Below are positions 8,142 to 16,824 of a stretch of DNA of 64,000 bases, in pieces. The stretch is from positions 62,001 to 126,000 of the forward strand of contig JAPOVS010000023.1 in assembly GCA_026708055.1 (NCBI GenBank), given 5' to 3'. The stretch comes from a bacterium. Lineage in GTDB: Bacteria; Actinomycetota; Acidimicrobiia; Acidimicrobiales; CATQHL01. The notes under the pieces are model-generated. The model had not been told where the DNA came from and searched no databases. It saw only the letters and a program-made list of their open reading frames with translations. The stretch's first letter is position 1, and each line of letters begins with the position of its first letter. The translations under genes and the position numbers were made by a program.

Positions 8142-8588
8142 CTACAGCTCGCCCACTTGCTCGCCGAGGGCGCCGATGGATGCCAGGTACCGAGCGTTCA
8201 ACTCCAGCACGACGACCGCATCGAGAGCGTCGAGCGCGATCCCCTCCGCCGCGGCGCGCCGCAGCAACTCGTCGAGCGCCTCGTCGGGTTCGCTCTCGCG
8301 CGGGGTTCGGGCGAAGCCGCCGGCCATGGCGTCCGCCTCCCCGAAGGCTGCCACGCCCTTGCGGCGCAGGTGATCCAGGTTCCAGGCCAGCAGCAGCGCC
8401 ACCGCATCGGCCCGGACCCGCTGGGAGATCTCGGCGGGCAGGCCGCCGTGCACGAACTCCGTCGCCGCGCTCAGATCGTAGGTGGCCACGGCCTCGGTAT
8501 TGGCCAGCCGGGCGCTGACCCTCGCCACCGTGTAGTAGGCGACCGCCACGACGATCACCGCGGCGACGGCGACGAACACCCAGATCAC
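8142..8588 (-). CDS. Hypothetical membrane-anchored protein
   Basis: A 148-residue protein with an N-terminal transmembrane anchor (residues 3-24, WVFVAVAAVIVVAVAYYTV). A cytoplasmic or extracytoplasmic alpha-helical domain follows, rich in Ala, Leu, Glu and Arg. GTG start at 8588. No catalytic motif is visible. Similar single-pass proteins occur in actinobacterial genomes, but I cannot name the family. It lies 64 nt downstream of the acyl-CoA dehydrogenase gene on the same strand, so co-transcription is possible. Confidence 0.6.
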   Translation of the reverse strand: MIWVFVAVAAVIVVAVAYYTVARVSARLANTEAVATYDLSAATEFVHGGLPAEISQRVRADAVALLLAWNLDHLRRKGVAAFGEADAMAGGFARTPRESEPDEALDELLRRAAAEGIALDALDAVVVLELNARYLASIGALGEQVGEL

Positions 8589-8652
8589 GTCGAGCGGTGC
8601 CTGCGGGGGTGCGATCTTGCCGGACGCGACCGCTCGGTGTGCACGCCGGCGC

Positions 8653-9768
8653 TCAGAGCCCCACGAGGTCCGCCAGCCGCGCCCGGTGGTGGGCGGGATC
8701 GCCGAACATCAGCTGGCTGGCCTTGGCACGCTTGAAGTAGAGATGCGCCGGGTGCTCCCAGGTGAAGCCGATGCCGCCGTGGATCTGGATGTTCTCCGCA
8801 GCGGCCCGGTAGTAGGCGTCGGAGCAGTGCGCCTTGGCCATGGCGGCGGCGACCGGCAGGTCCGCGTCGCCGACCGCGGCGCACCAGCCGCCGTAGTAAG
8901 CGGCCGAGCGGGCCGTCTCGCACTCCAGGAGCAGGTCGGCACAGCGGTGCTTGATCGCCTGGAAGCTGCCGATCGGCCGGCCGAACTGCATCCGCTCCTT
9001 GGCGTAGCCGACCGCCATGTCCAGGCAGCGCTGCGTGCCCCCGACCTGCTCGGCGGCCAGGGCCACCGCGGCCAACTGCAGCACCTCTCCCAGAACTCTC
9101 GTGCCGTCGCCGGGTCTACCGACGGCAACGGCCGGGGTGCCCGCGAACGTGAGCCGCGCCTGCTTGCGCGTCAGGTCGAGCGTCGGGAGCAGTTCCCGCT
9201 CCAGACCGTCGGCGTCACCGGCGCAGCGGAACAGACTCAGCCCCTTGGGACTGCGCGCAGCCACCAGCACGGCGTCGGCGACGTGGCCGTCGAGCACGTA
9301 GCTCTTCTCGCCCCGGAGCCGCCAGCCCGCTCCGTCGGCGATCGCCACGGCGCCGTGCGCCTCGTTCTCCTCCTCGAAGGCGAGCGTGGCGATGCAGTCG
9401 CCCGATGCGACGGCGGGCAGCAGCTCCTCGCACGCCGCCTCGTCGCCGCTGCGGTCCAGGGCGCCCGCCGCCAGCACCACCGAGGAGAAGTAGGGGGCGC
9501 ACAGCAGCGTCCGGCCCATCTCCTCCAGCACCAGCACCAGCTCGCGGAAAGTGAATCCGCCGCCGCCGTGGCGCTCGTCGACGGCGATGCCCTGCAGCCC
9601 CAGTTGCTCGGCCATCTGGCGCCACACCGCCTCGTCGTAGCCCTCGTCGGTGCGCATGAGCTCCCGCACGGCCGACTCGGGGGACTTCTCCTCCAGGAAC
9701 TGCCGGACGAAGCGCCGCAGTTCCTCCTGCTCCTCGCTGAACCCCAACCGCACAGCCGGCCTCCTCAT
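8653..9768 (-). CDS. Acyl-CoA dehydrogenase family protein
   Basis: FAD-dependent alpha,beta-dehydrogenation of acyl-CoA thioesters. The 371-residue protein has the full ACAD layout. The N-terminal helical domain (LGFSEEQEELRRFVRQFLEE) is followed by the middle beta domain and the C-terminal helical domain. The last carries YAKERMQFGRPIGSFQAIKH (about residue 265) and IQIHGGIGFTWEHPAHLYFKRA (about 330), where the Glu of WEHP occupies a usual catalytic-base position. The length is normal. ATG 9768 is preferred; GTG 9771 is in frame and adjacent. Substrate chain length or a steroid/fatty-acid role cannot be told from sequence. Confidence 0.9.
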   Translation of the reverse strand: MRRPAVRLGFSEEQEELRRFVRQFLEEKSPESAVRELMRTDEGYDEAVWRQMAEQLGLQGIAVDERHGGGGFTFRELVLVLEEMGRTLLCAPYFSSVVLAAGALDRSGDEAACEELLPAVASGDCIATLAFEEENEAHGAVAIADGAGWRLRGEKSYVLDGHVADAVLVAARSPKGLSLFRCAGDADGLERELLPTLDLTRKQARLTFAGTPAVAVGRPGDGTRVLGEVLQLAAVALAAEQVGGTQRCLDMAVGYAKERMQFGRPIGSFQAIKHRCADLLLECETARSAAYYGGWCAAVGDADLPVAAAMAKAHCSDAYYRAAAENIQIHGGIGFTWEHPAHLYFKRAKASQLMFGDPAHHRARLADLVGL

Positions 9769-9841
9769 CACAAGGTCTGCCGCAGAACATAGCCGCGCGC
9801 ACCCTGTAGAACCCCTCTCGGGAAACGTCTGCCGGCAGCCC

Positions 9842-10405
9842 TCAGGCCACCACGACGATGGTTCCGGCGACCTTGTCGTGCCACCCCCGGCGCGAGGCGT
9901 CCCGAGTCAATGAGGAGAAGCAGAGGGCCACGAGGACGTACCCGGCGCCGGGGATCGCCAGCAGCACTCCCGGGAGAGCCCACCGCGCGAATGACGCGCC
10001 CAGGGTGGGCAGTTCACCGTTGTCGGCTCGAACCACCCTGATCCCCGTCGCCTTCTTGCCGATGGTCTGGCCCCGGATCGCGATAAGCAGCGGGTCGTAG
10101 AGAAGGCTCGCCAGAACGATGAGCAGAGCAGACAGGAAAACACCCTCGACGAGCCCGATCCCGACGCCCAACCCCTCGGCGACGAGCGTCACCAGGACCA
10201 GGACCACCCCGCCGACGATGACCGCGACGAGGATCAACAAGTCGATGACCTTCGCACTCAAGCGGGCAGAGGGTTCGGCCAGTTCCAACTGCTCGCCCGT
10301 GTCGAGCGTGACCCATCCCGGAGACGCTCCACGCCGGCCGAATGCGCGCCTGGCACCGGCCCAGGGCCCGTCGTGGCGAGGCGGCTGCTCGTCGCCGTAA
10401 GCCAT
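9842..10405 (-). CDS. RDD-family membrane protein
   Basis: A 187-residue protein. Residues 45-185 form an RDD domain: ARLSAKVIDLLILVAVIVGG (TM1, with the conserved R...D), a second TM, then IRGQTIGKKATGIRVVRADNG, which is the diagnostic RDD loop, and a third TM. The C-terminal RGWHDKVAGTIVV is also typical. RDD proteins are of uncertain function; some have been linked to ion or solute transport. ATG 10405 is chosen over a weak upstream TTG at 10438. A second RDD protein is at 62025-62579. Confidence 0.85.
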   Translation of the reverse strand: MAYGDEQPPRHDGPWAGARRAFGRRGASPGWVTLDTGEQLELAEPSARLSAKVIDLLILVAVIVGGVVLVLVTLVAEGLGVGIGLVEGVFLSALLIVLASLLYDPLLIAIRGQTIGKKATGIRVVRADNGELPTLGASFARWALPGVLLAIPGAGYVLVALCFSSLTRDASRRGWHDKVAGTIVVVA

Positions 10406-10456
10406 ATCGGTCGTGCTTCCGTCAGATTCCCGCGGCAACCGAATCCAGGGCGCGGC

Positions 10457-10825
10457 CTAGCGGATCTGCCTCACCCGGCCGCCGGAGCCCCACGCCCTGT
10501 CGGCAGTCAGGAGGGCGGTGTCCAGGCGCTCGGCCAGCGCTAGGCAGAGTCGGTCCGCCAGCGACAGACCCTCGCCGCGGCGCCAACGACGGGCCGCCCA
10601 TTCGGCGTCGTCGGCCACGACGGGCTCGACCCGCAGTCCGTAGCCATACAGCAGCGTTCGCACGAGATACCAGTCACGGCCGAGGGACAGCGTCTTCTGG
10701 GCCACCTCGGACCAGTTGGCGGCACTGCAATGGACAGCACCGTTCAGCGCCTCCAAGACCACGTCGGCACCGTCCTCATCCAGAAGGAAGGCCAGAACAG
10801 CGGAGGCGTCAAGCACTGCGGTCAC
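10457..10825 (-). CDS. PIN-domain toxin (VapC family)
   Basis: A 122-residue PIN-domain RNase-like toxin. The acidic residues expected for metal binding are present: D in AVLDASAVLA (residue about 6), E in NWSEVAQK (about 40), D in LSLADRLCLALA (about 90) and D in LLTADRAW (about 108). GTG start at 10825 overlaps the antitoxin stop by 4 nt, the usual coupled arrangement. VapC toxins cleave specific RNAs, often tRNAs; the target is not predictable here. Confidence 0.85.
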   Translation of the reverse strand: MTAVLDASAVLAFLLDEDGADVVLEALNGAVHCSAANWSEVAQKTLSLGRDWYLVRTLLYGYGLRVEPVVADDAEWAARRWRRGEGLSLADRLCLALAERLDTALLTADRAWGSGGRVRQIR

Positions 10826-11082
10826 AGTTCGCCCGCCATGTCGGCGTCCTCGATCTCGGCCGCTCGCCTTCGATCCGCAAGCAACTCGCTGACGAGGTCG
10901 AGACCTCGAAGCTCACTTCGGACTCGAGCGAGGAGTTGATCGCGCGTCATCAGGACGACGCCGTTGGGCGTTTCCAGAATCATCAGCGTGGTCCCCTCGG
11001 AGAATCCCGCTCGCTCTCGAACCGCTGCCGGCACGACGATCCGCCCGCGTTCTCCCATTATCACGGTGCTTGTGTCACTCAT
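10822..11082 (-). CDS. AbrB/MazE-type antitoxin (VapB)
   Basis: An 86-residue antitoxin with an N-terminal swapped-hairpin AbrB/SpoVT fold (MGERGRIVVPAAVRERAGFSEG) that should bind the operon's own promoter. The acidic C-terminal tail (AAEIEDADMAGEL) is the likely toxin-neutralising segment. It precedes and overlaps the PIN toxin gene by 4 nt. ATG start at 11082, with a short leader facing the divergent MBL gene region. Confidence 0.85.
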   Translation of the reverse strand: MSDTSTVIMGERGRIVVPAAVRERAGFSEGTTLMILETPNGVVLMTRDQLLARVRSELRGLDLVSELLADRRRAAEIEDADMAGEL

Positions 11083-11159
11083 GCTCCGAGACTACCACTG
11101 ATGGATGTGCCGTGGGAATAGACCTTGCCCCTGAGTGCGCGGGCGCCACTGCCCACCGG

Positions 11160-11221
11160 GTGCGGCGGAGTCAGCGCGGGGCACCACGGGGTGCGGCGGA
11201 GTCAGCGCGGGGCACCACGGG
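11160..11221. repeat. 31-bp tandem repeat (two copies)
   Basis: The unit GTGCGGCGGAGTCAGCGCGG plus GGCACCACGGG occurs twice back to back, then begins again (GTGCGGG) at 11222. It lies in the non-coding gap between the VapBC pair and the MBL gene. No function is evident; copy number may vary. Confidence 0.75.
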
Positions 11222-11302
11222 GTGCGGGCTCGGTTCGCAGCGGTTATACATCGTGGACAGCGAGGTGGCGACGGGCAAGACCGGCCGCCGAGAGGCACGG
11301 AT

Positions 11303-12046
11303 ATGAGCGACACAGCCGCACACGCCGACAGGGCCGGCATCAAGCACTACTGCTGGCCGCAGCACGGGATCGAGCGGCAGGCCGCCGACGCCCGGCCCAC
11401 GCTGCACTACCGCGACACGCAGATGGAGATCCACCGGGTTGTCGTCGGCCCGTTCGACAACAACGTCTTCATCGTGCGCTGCCGCGCCAGCGGGGACGCC
11501 GTGCTCATCGACGCCGCCAACGAGCACGAGCTGCTGCTGGACCTGTGCCGGGAACTCGGGGTGCGCACGGTGCTGGAGACCCACGGCCACCAAGACCACA
11601 CTGGGGCCGTGCCGCAGGTCCGCGACGCCGGCTACGACGTGCTCGTCACCGCCGGCGACGCCCACATGCTGCCCTCCTACGATCAGATCCTGGAGGGCGA
11701 CTCGGCGGTGGAGGTCGGGCGGCTGCGGCTGCTCACCACCATCACGCCGGGCCACACCGCCGGGTCGATCTGCTTCAAGGTGGACGGCTCGCCGGTGCTG
11801 TTCACCGGCGACACCCTGTTCCCCGGCGGCCCCGGCCTCACCCGCGACGGCTTCGAGTTCCGCGAGGGCCGCCCACCGCCGGCGGAGTTCCCCTGCGGCG
11901 ACTTCGCCACCATCATCGGTTCGATCGACGAGCTGATCTTCGCCCGCCACGCCCCCGAGACCATCGTCATGCCCGGCCACGGCGACGACACCACCATCGG
12001 CCGAGAGAGCCCCCACCTCCAGGAGTGGATCGACCGCGGCTGGTAG
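11303..12046 (+). CDS. MBL-fold metallo-hydrolase (glyoxalase II-like)
   Basis: A 247-residue metallo-beta-lactamase fold hydrolase. The metal motif HGHQDHTG (about residues 93-100) is followed by later ligands in ITPGHTAGS (about 150), FTGDTLFPGG (about 172) and MPGHGDDT (about 227). This set matches glyoxalase II-like thioesterases or hydrolases that use two Zn/Fe ions. The length and short C-terminus suggest a stand-alone enzyme. ATG 11303 follows a GAGAGG Shine-Dalgarno (11291-11296). A shard of the same gene's last 26 codons sits at 13815-13892. The substrate is unknown. Confidence 0.85.
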   Translation: MSDTAAHADRAGIKHYCWPQHGIERQAADARPTLHYRDTQMEIHRVVVGPFDNNVFIVRCRASGDAVLIDAANEHELLLDLCRELGVRTVLETHGHQDHTGAVPQVRDAGYDVLVTAGDAHMLPSYDQILEGDSAVEVGRLRLLTTITPGHTAGSICFKVDGSPVLFTGDTLFPGGPGLTRDGFEFREGRPPPAEFPCGDFATIIGSIDELIFARHAPETIVMPGHGDDTTIGRESPHLQEWIDRGW

Positions 12047-12054
12047 GCCGCGGC

Positions 12055-12564
12055 TCAAGCCTCGGCGGTCAGCACCCGACCGCCGCTGCGGCGCAGTTCC
12101 AACTCGGCGTTGACCGTGGCTACAACCTCGGCCTCGGGGCAGATCGGTTGGTCGCCGTAGTGCTCGGCGAACCACCGCTGCACGTCATTGCTTCGCCAGA
12201 GCCGGTAGCGGTTGCGGGGGTCCGTGACCGGGGCAGGGAACCCACCGGGGCCGCGTTTGCCGGCAATCAGCAGCCGAACACTCTCCCGCGTCCGGCCGGT
12301 CCGCGTGGCGATATCGGAGATCGACAGGAGATCGGTGCCGGCGACCCGGACGACCGTCACCCCCGGCAGTCCCTCGAGCGCGTCGATGGCGGAGCGGACT
12401 GCCTCCCCGGCGCTCGGGGCCTCGCGGTCGAAGTCCACGAACTGCACCCCATTGGAGCACCCCACGAGGGCATCGTCACATCCTGCCTCGAACACCGCGT
12501 CGAACATCTCGTCGGACTGAAGATCGGCGCCCTCGACGATGAGCACGAACTGGTACGCCCTCAT
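12055..12564 (-). CDS. HTH-containing putative antitoxin partner of the HicA-like toxin
   Basis: A 169-residue protein. The N-terminal half (MRAYQFVLIVEGADLQSDEMF) resembles a small alpha/beta HicB-like domain. From residue about 80 an HTH follows (LLSISDIATRTGRTRESVRLL), then an AlpA/MerR-like recognition region with PGGFPAPVTDPRNRYRLWR. It lies 9 nt downstream of the HicA-like gene in the same operon, so an antitoxin role with DNA binding is inferred. A HicB-like fold plus HTH on one chain fits known HicB antitoxins in outline, though sequence resemblance to them is weak by eye. Confidence 0.6.
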   Translation of the reverse strand: MRAYQFVLIVEGADLQSDEMFDAVFEAGCDDALVGCSNGVQFVDFDREAPSAGEAVRSAIDALEGLPGVTVVRVAGTDLLSISDIATRTGRTRESVRLLIAGKRGPGGFPAPVTDPRNRYRLWRSNDVQRWFAEHYGDQPICPEAEVVATVNAELELRRSGGRVLTAEA

Positions 12565-12573
12565 CTCGCTCCT

Positions 12574-12804
12574 CTATGGATCACCGTGCGGGCAGCGGAT
12601 GAGCGCACGCCGGACGTGCCGAGCGTGGTTGCCCGGATTGCGCGGTGTCGAGAAGATCGAGAGCCGGCAGCCCGCACGGCCGGCCGAGCAGTGCATCGAA
12701 CCCCAGCGGTGACCCGACGGTGACGGCGCGACAGTCCACCCGGCATTCTCGGCCTCACGGAGTGCCTCCTCGACTTCCTTCTTGGGGTGGCGCCTTCTCG
12801 CCAT
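12574..12804 (-). CDS. HicA-like mRNA interferase toxin
   Basis: A 76-residue basic protein. The pattern of a helix (KEVEEALREAENAGWTV), then a short strand with the putative catalytic His (PSGHRWGSMHC) and basic C-terminal strands is the dsRBD-like HicA/YcfA fold. Extra Cys residues (CSAGRAGC) occur in an insertion and could bind metal. It is first in the operon, as hicA usually is, with the putative antitoxin 9 nt downstream. Start ATG 12804; an inverted repeat lies 15 nt upstream. Confidence 0.65.
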   Translation of the reverse strand: MARRRHPKKEVEEALREAENAGWTVAPSPSGHRWGSMHCSAGRAGCRLSIFSTPRNPGNHARHVRRALIRCPHGDP

Positions 12805-12818
12805 TCCTCACCTGTGGT

Positions 12819-12834
12819 GTTGTTACGATACAAC
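12819..12834. promoter_or_regulatory. Inverted repeat upstream of the HicA-like operon
   Basis: GTTGT-TACGAT-ACAAC (5-nt arms, 6-nt spacer) begins 15 nt upstream of the toxin ATG. It is well placed to be the autoregulatory operator of the operon. No experimental support can be inferred from sequence. Confidence 0.45.
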
Positions 12835-13176
12835 GGTTGGGACTCTCGAATCCCTGACGGGCACGGCCGAACCCTCAAATTGTCAATTCTATACGCATAT
12901 TAGTACCTGGAATTGCTTGAAATCATATAATGCCGGTGTGACAAGCCTCAGCCAACGTGGCGTTGTAGGAAGGCAGCGTCCCGCCGAGTGGGCGGAACCG
13001 CAGCCGAGACCCGGAAAGGCCGGAGGCGACGCCCTACTTGCGCGGACTCGGCCGGTCTCGGCTCAGCAGGCGGGTGGATCGCAGAGCCGGATTATCGCCG
13101 ATTCCCTCATCGGCGCCCACGCCGTTCACCGCCCTCGGACCGTGGGTCCGGCAGCCCAAGGCGGCCGTCGGCGGGG
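12835..13176. other. Gene-free stretch with an A/T-rich island
   Basis: No gene can be supported here. Bases about 12875-12935 are strikingly A/T-rich for this replicon and include a TATAAT at 12925-12930, so this probably carries promoters. The remaining bases to 13176 are GC-rich and show no homology I recognise. Confidence 0.4.
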
Positions 13177-13620
13177 TCAGGCGGCTGTCACCCACCGGAA
13201 TTGGCCTGGCGAGCGGACGAGACCGCCGGCCGTCGCCCGGCCGAGCCCAGCCGATTCGTCCGCTGCGAGCATGAACGCCTCCACAGGCATCAGCCGCCCG
13301 TTGACCGGGTCGACGCCCAGACCGAATATCTCCAGGGTGACGGCACCGAGGAGCGGCATCGAGTCTTCGACCCAGAACACGACCGGCGAAATGTCCTCCC
13401 TGCCGTCGAGTCGTAGCCAGGTGTGCCCGAAGCCTCGCTCCACCGTTCTGCCGTCGGCCAGGACGAATGACCGTCGGTCGCGCGGTGCCACACCCAGGTC
13501 TTCGAGGATCGATGCGGGCAGCACTGTGTAGGCCGCGCCCGAGTCGACCATCGCCTCTACCTCCTCGTAGCGGCGACCCTCTGGATCGGCGACTCCCAGC
13601 GTGACAGTGAATGACCCCAT
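13177..13620 (-). CDS. Retropepsin-like (clan AA) aspartic protease
   Basis: A 147-residue single-domain aspartic protease. The catalytic motif is MVDSGAAYTVLP (Asp about residue 27, with Ser in place of Thr as in some eukaryotic and bacterial members). A flap region follows (RRSFVLADGRTVERGFG), then the hydrophobic-hydrophobic-Gly element PLLGAVTLEIFGLGVDPVNGRL. Such proteins work as homodimers, each chain giving one Asp. ATG 13620. It stands alone between a toxin-antitoxin operon and gene debris. Relatives in this window are at 6160, 24201 and 33939. The physiological substrate is unknown. Confidence 0.75.
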   Translation of the reverse strand: MGSFTVTLGVADPEGRRYEEVEAMVDSGAAYTVLPASILEDLGVAPRDRRSFVLADGRTVERGFGHTWLRLDGREDISPVVFWVEDSMPLLGAVTLEIFGLGVDPVNGRLMPVEAFMLAADESAGLGRATAGGLVRSPGQFRWVTAA

Positions 13621-13761
13621 CAGTCCTCCAGGTTCCTGTGCACAGCGGACGATAGCATAGGCATCCTCGCAACTGATTATAACCTTATGGTACTACATAT
13701 CTTGTAAAGACATGTTCCGGCGGGATCGGAGCGTGCCGGGACAGCTCAGGCCGGCGGGGCA

Positions 13762-13892
13762 GTGTCGTGGCCGTGGCGGTGCGTCCGGCCGGCCCATCGC
13801 CAGGGAGATGCAGCATGCCCGGCCACGGGGACGACACCACCATCGGCCGCGAGAGCCCCCACCTGCAGGAGTGGATAGACCGCGGCTGGTAG
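13762..13892. pseudogene. Mosaic of gene shards: hydrolase 3' end (minus) and MBL hydrolase 3' end (plus)
   Basis: Bases 13762-13813 on the minus strand resemble the end of the alpha/beta hydrolase at 4322 (CISL...GRPD...), with a frame disturbance. Bases 13815-13892 on the plus strand repeat the last 25 codons and stop of the MBL gene at 11303 (MPGHGDDTTIGRES through DRGW) with a few synonymous changes. The two pieces are tail to tail, as if two neighbouring genes had been deleted down to their facing 3' ends. Confidence 0.65.
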
Positions 13893-14054
13893 CCGCACGG
13901 CCACAGTTGAGGGAGGGGGCCGGGGGGCCGATTCGCGACGCCTTGCGCCCGCGCGAAGGAGCGAACGGCACCCCGGTCCCCGACCGGACCAACACGACAC
14001 GGATTCCCGCCTACACCGGAATGACCTTCGGGACACGCCCGTAGACTCGGCTGC

Positions 14055-14810
<756 letters not shown>

Positions 14811-14823
14811 GAGTCGCGCCCCG

Positions 14824-16059
14824 ATGAGCGACCTGGCCGGCGCCACCAAGGCGGACTTCCCGCTGCTCACCAGGGACGTCCACGGCAAGCCGATCGTCTA
14901 CCTGGACTCTGCGGCCACCTCCCAGAAGCCCCAGGCGGTGCTGGACGCCATGGACGCCTACTACCGCACCGTCAACGCCAACGTGCACCGCGGCGCGTAC
15001 CACATCGCCGACATCGCCACGCAGGCCATGGAGGAGGCGCGGTCGAAGCTGCAGCACTTCGTCGGCGCCGCCTCCCCGCGGGAGATCATCTTCTGCCGCA
15101 ACGCCACCGAGGCCGTCAACCTGGTGGCGCACAGCTGGGGCCGCAGCAACCTCGGCGAGGGCGACGCCGTCCTGCTCACCCACATGGAACACCACGCCAA
15201 CATCGTCCCCTGGCACATGCTGGCCGCCGAGCGCGGCATCGAACTGCGCTGGCTGCCCCTCGACGATGGCGGCCGGCTGGACCTGCGGCACCTGGACCGG
15301 CTGCTGGACGGCGTGCGGCTGGTGGCCTTCAGCGCCATGTCCAACGTGCTGGGCACGATCCCGCCGATCCGCCGCATCGCCGACGCGGCCCACGAGCGGG
15401 GCGCGGTCGTACTGCTGGACGGCGCCCAGTACGTGCCGCACGTGCCCACCGACGTTGCCGAACTGGGCTGTGACTTCCTGGCCTTCTCGGGCCACAAGAT
15501 GTGCGGGCCCACCGGCATCGGCGTCCTGTGGGGCCGGGAGGAGCTGCTGGAGGCGATGCCACCGTTCATGGGCGGCGGGGAGATGATCCTCAACGTGACC
15601 ACCGAGGGGTTCCTGCCCAACGAGCTGCCCTGGAAGTTCGAGGCCGGCACCCCTGCCATCGCCGAGGTGGTGGGGCTGGGCGCGGCCGTGGACTACCTGT
15701 GCGGCATCGGCATGGAGGCGGTGCGCCGCCACGACACGTCGCTCACCGCCTACGCACTGCGCACGCTCACCGAGCGCCACGGTGACGTTCTCACCATCCA
15801 CGGCCCGCCCGAGCCGGCGGCCCGCGGCGGGGTGCTGTCCTTCGAGTACGGCGACGTGCACGCCCACGACATCTCCCAGGTGCTCGACGAGCAGGCGGTC
15901 TGCGTGCGCGCCGGCCATCACTGCGCCAAGCCGCTGATGCGCTGCCTGGGGGTTGTGGCCACCGCCCGGGCGTCGGTCTACATCTACAACGACACCTCCG
16001 ACATCGACCAACTCTCCGAGGCCCTGGATCGCGTGGGCGATCTGTTCGGGCCCCAATAG
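14824..16059 (+). CDS. sufS: Cysteine desulfurase SufS
   Basis: PLP-dependent, group II cysteine desulfurase that removes sulfur from L-cysteine as a persulfide for Fe-S assembly. The 411-residue protein has the PLP-binding Lys in FSGHKMCGPTG (K225) and the catalytic Cys in RAGHHCAKPLM (C367) on the short SufS-type loop. LDSAATSQKP near the N-terminus is typical. The start lies 13 nt after the sufC stop, and sufU follows 14 nt after its stop, so the three are one operon. SufU is its usual sulfur acceptor in actinobacteria and Firmicutes. Confidence 0.95.
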   Translation: MSDLAGATKADFPLLTRDVHGKPIVYLDSAATSQKPQAVLDAMDAYYRTVNANVHRGAYHIADIATQAMEEARSKLQHFVGAASPREIIFCRNATEAVNLVAHSWGRSNLGEGDAVLLTHMEHHANIVPWHMLAAERGIELRWLPLDDGGRLDLRHLDRLLDGVRLVAFSAMSNVLGTIPPIRRIADAAHERGAVVLLDGAQYVPHVPTDVAELGCDFLAFSGHKMCGPTGIGVLWGREELLEAMPPFMGGGEMILNVTTEGFLPNELPWKFEAGTPAIAEVVGLGAAVDYLCGIGMEAVRRHDTSLTAYALRTLTERHGDVLTIHGPPEPAARGGVLSFEYGDVHAHDISQVLDEQAVCVRAGHHCAKPLMRCLGVVATARASVYIYNDTSDIDQLSEALDRVGDLFGPQ

Positions 16060-16073
16060 CCTCAGAAACCACT

Positions 16074-16511
16074 ATGCCGGGCCTCGAGGACCTCTATCGG
16101 GAGATCGTCCTGGATCACTACCGCAACCCCCGCAACCGGGGTGAGTTGCCCTGCCCACCCGCCATGCGGGCCGAGGGCTTCAACCCGCTGTGCGGCGACG
16201 AGGTGGTCGTCTACACCGACGTGGCCGACGGCGTGGTGCGTGACGTGCGCTTCGGCGGCCAGGGCTGCTCCATCAGCCAGTCCACCGCCTCGATGATGTC
16301 GGTGGCGGTGAAGGGACGCAGCATCGTCGAGGTGGAGAAGCTCGAGCGCTCGTTCAAGGCCATGATGTCGATCGTCACCGACGGGGGCGAGGTGGCCCCG
16401 CCCGCCGACCTCGGCGATCTCGAGGCGCTGCGCGGCGTCGTGAAGTTCCCGGTGCGCATCAAGTGCGCCACACTCTGCTGGAACACCCTCACCGAGAGCC
16501 TGCGCGACTAG
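16074..16511 (+). CDS. sufU: SufU-type sulfur transfer / Fe-S assembly protein
   Basis: A 145-residue IscU-like SufU. It has the Zn-binding set C40-x-D42 (NPLCGDEV), C65 (GGQGCSIS) and C131 (IKCATLCW), and the insertion between the second and third Cys that distinguishes SufU from IscU. SufU accepts persulfide sulfur from SufS by zinc-ligand swapping. It is the last gene of the sufC-sufS-sufU operon. Confidence 0.93.
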   Translation: MPGLEDLYREIVLDHYRNPRNRGELPCPPAMRAEGFNPLCGDEVVVYTDVADGVVRDVRFGGQGCSISQSTASMMSVAVKGRSIVEVEKLERSFKAMMSIVTDGGEVAPPADLGDLEALRGVVKFPVRIKCATLCWNTLTESLRD

Positions 16512-16824
16512 GAGACTGCCGAGTTGTGGCCATTCGGTCGGTCACACAAGCCTCTGACCTGCGGTTCTAGAACCGATTCGAGTCACGTCCGTGTCGCTCA
16601 GCACACTCCGCAGAGATGTTCAGCGGTCGCGCCGAACCGCCTGATCAAGGTTGGCGGGATAGGACTCGATCCGCTCAACGAGGGCGGGGCGACGCAGCAG
16701 CACGGCCTCGTGGGCGGCCGTCACGACCGCCGGCGTCAATACGAGCGTCCCGTCGGGCTCCTCGCTGACTCCCCTCGACCGCCTGGCAGGCCCGACCACC
16801 GCTGGAGGTTGCGGTGCTGGGGGC
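16512..16824 (-). other. Intergenic stretch with a possible antitoxin-like remnant
   Basis: No complete gene. On the minus strand, 16620-16797 reads as about 58 codons ending in TGA and contains EEPDGTLVLTPAVVTAAHEA, without a start codon. Its composition looks protein-like, and it recalls the C-terminal half of small antitoxin-type proteins. The identification is weak. Confidence 0.3.
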
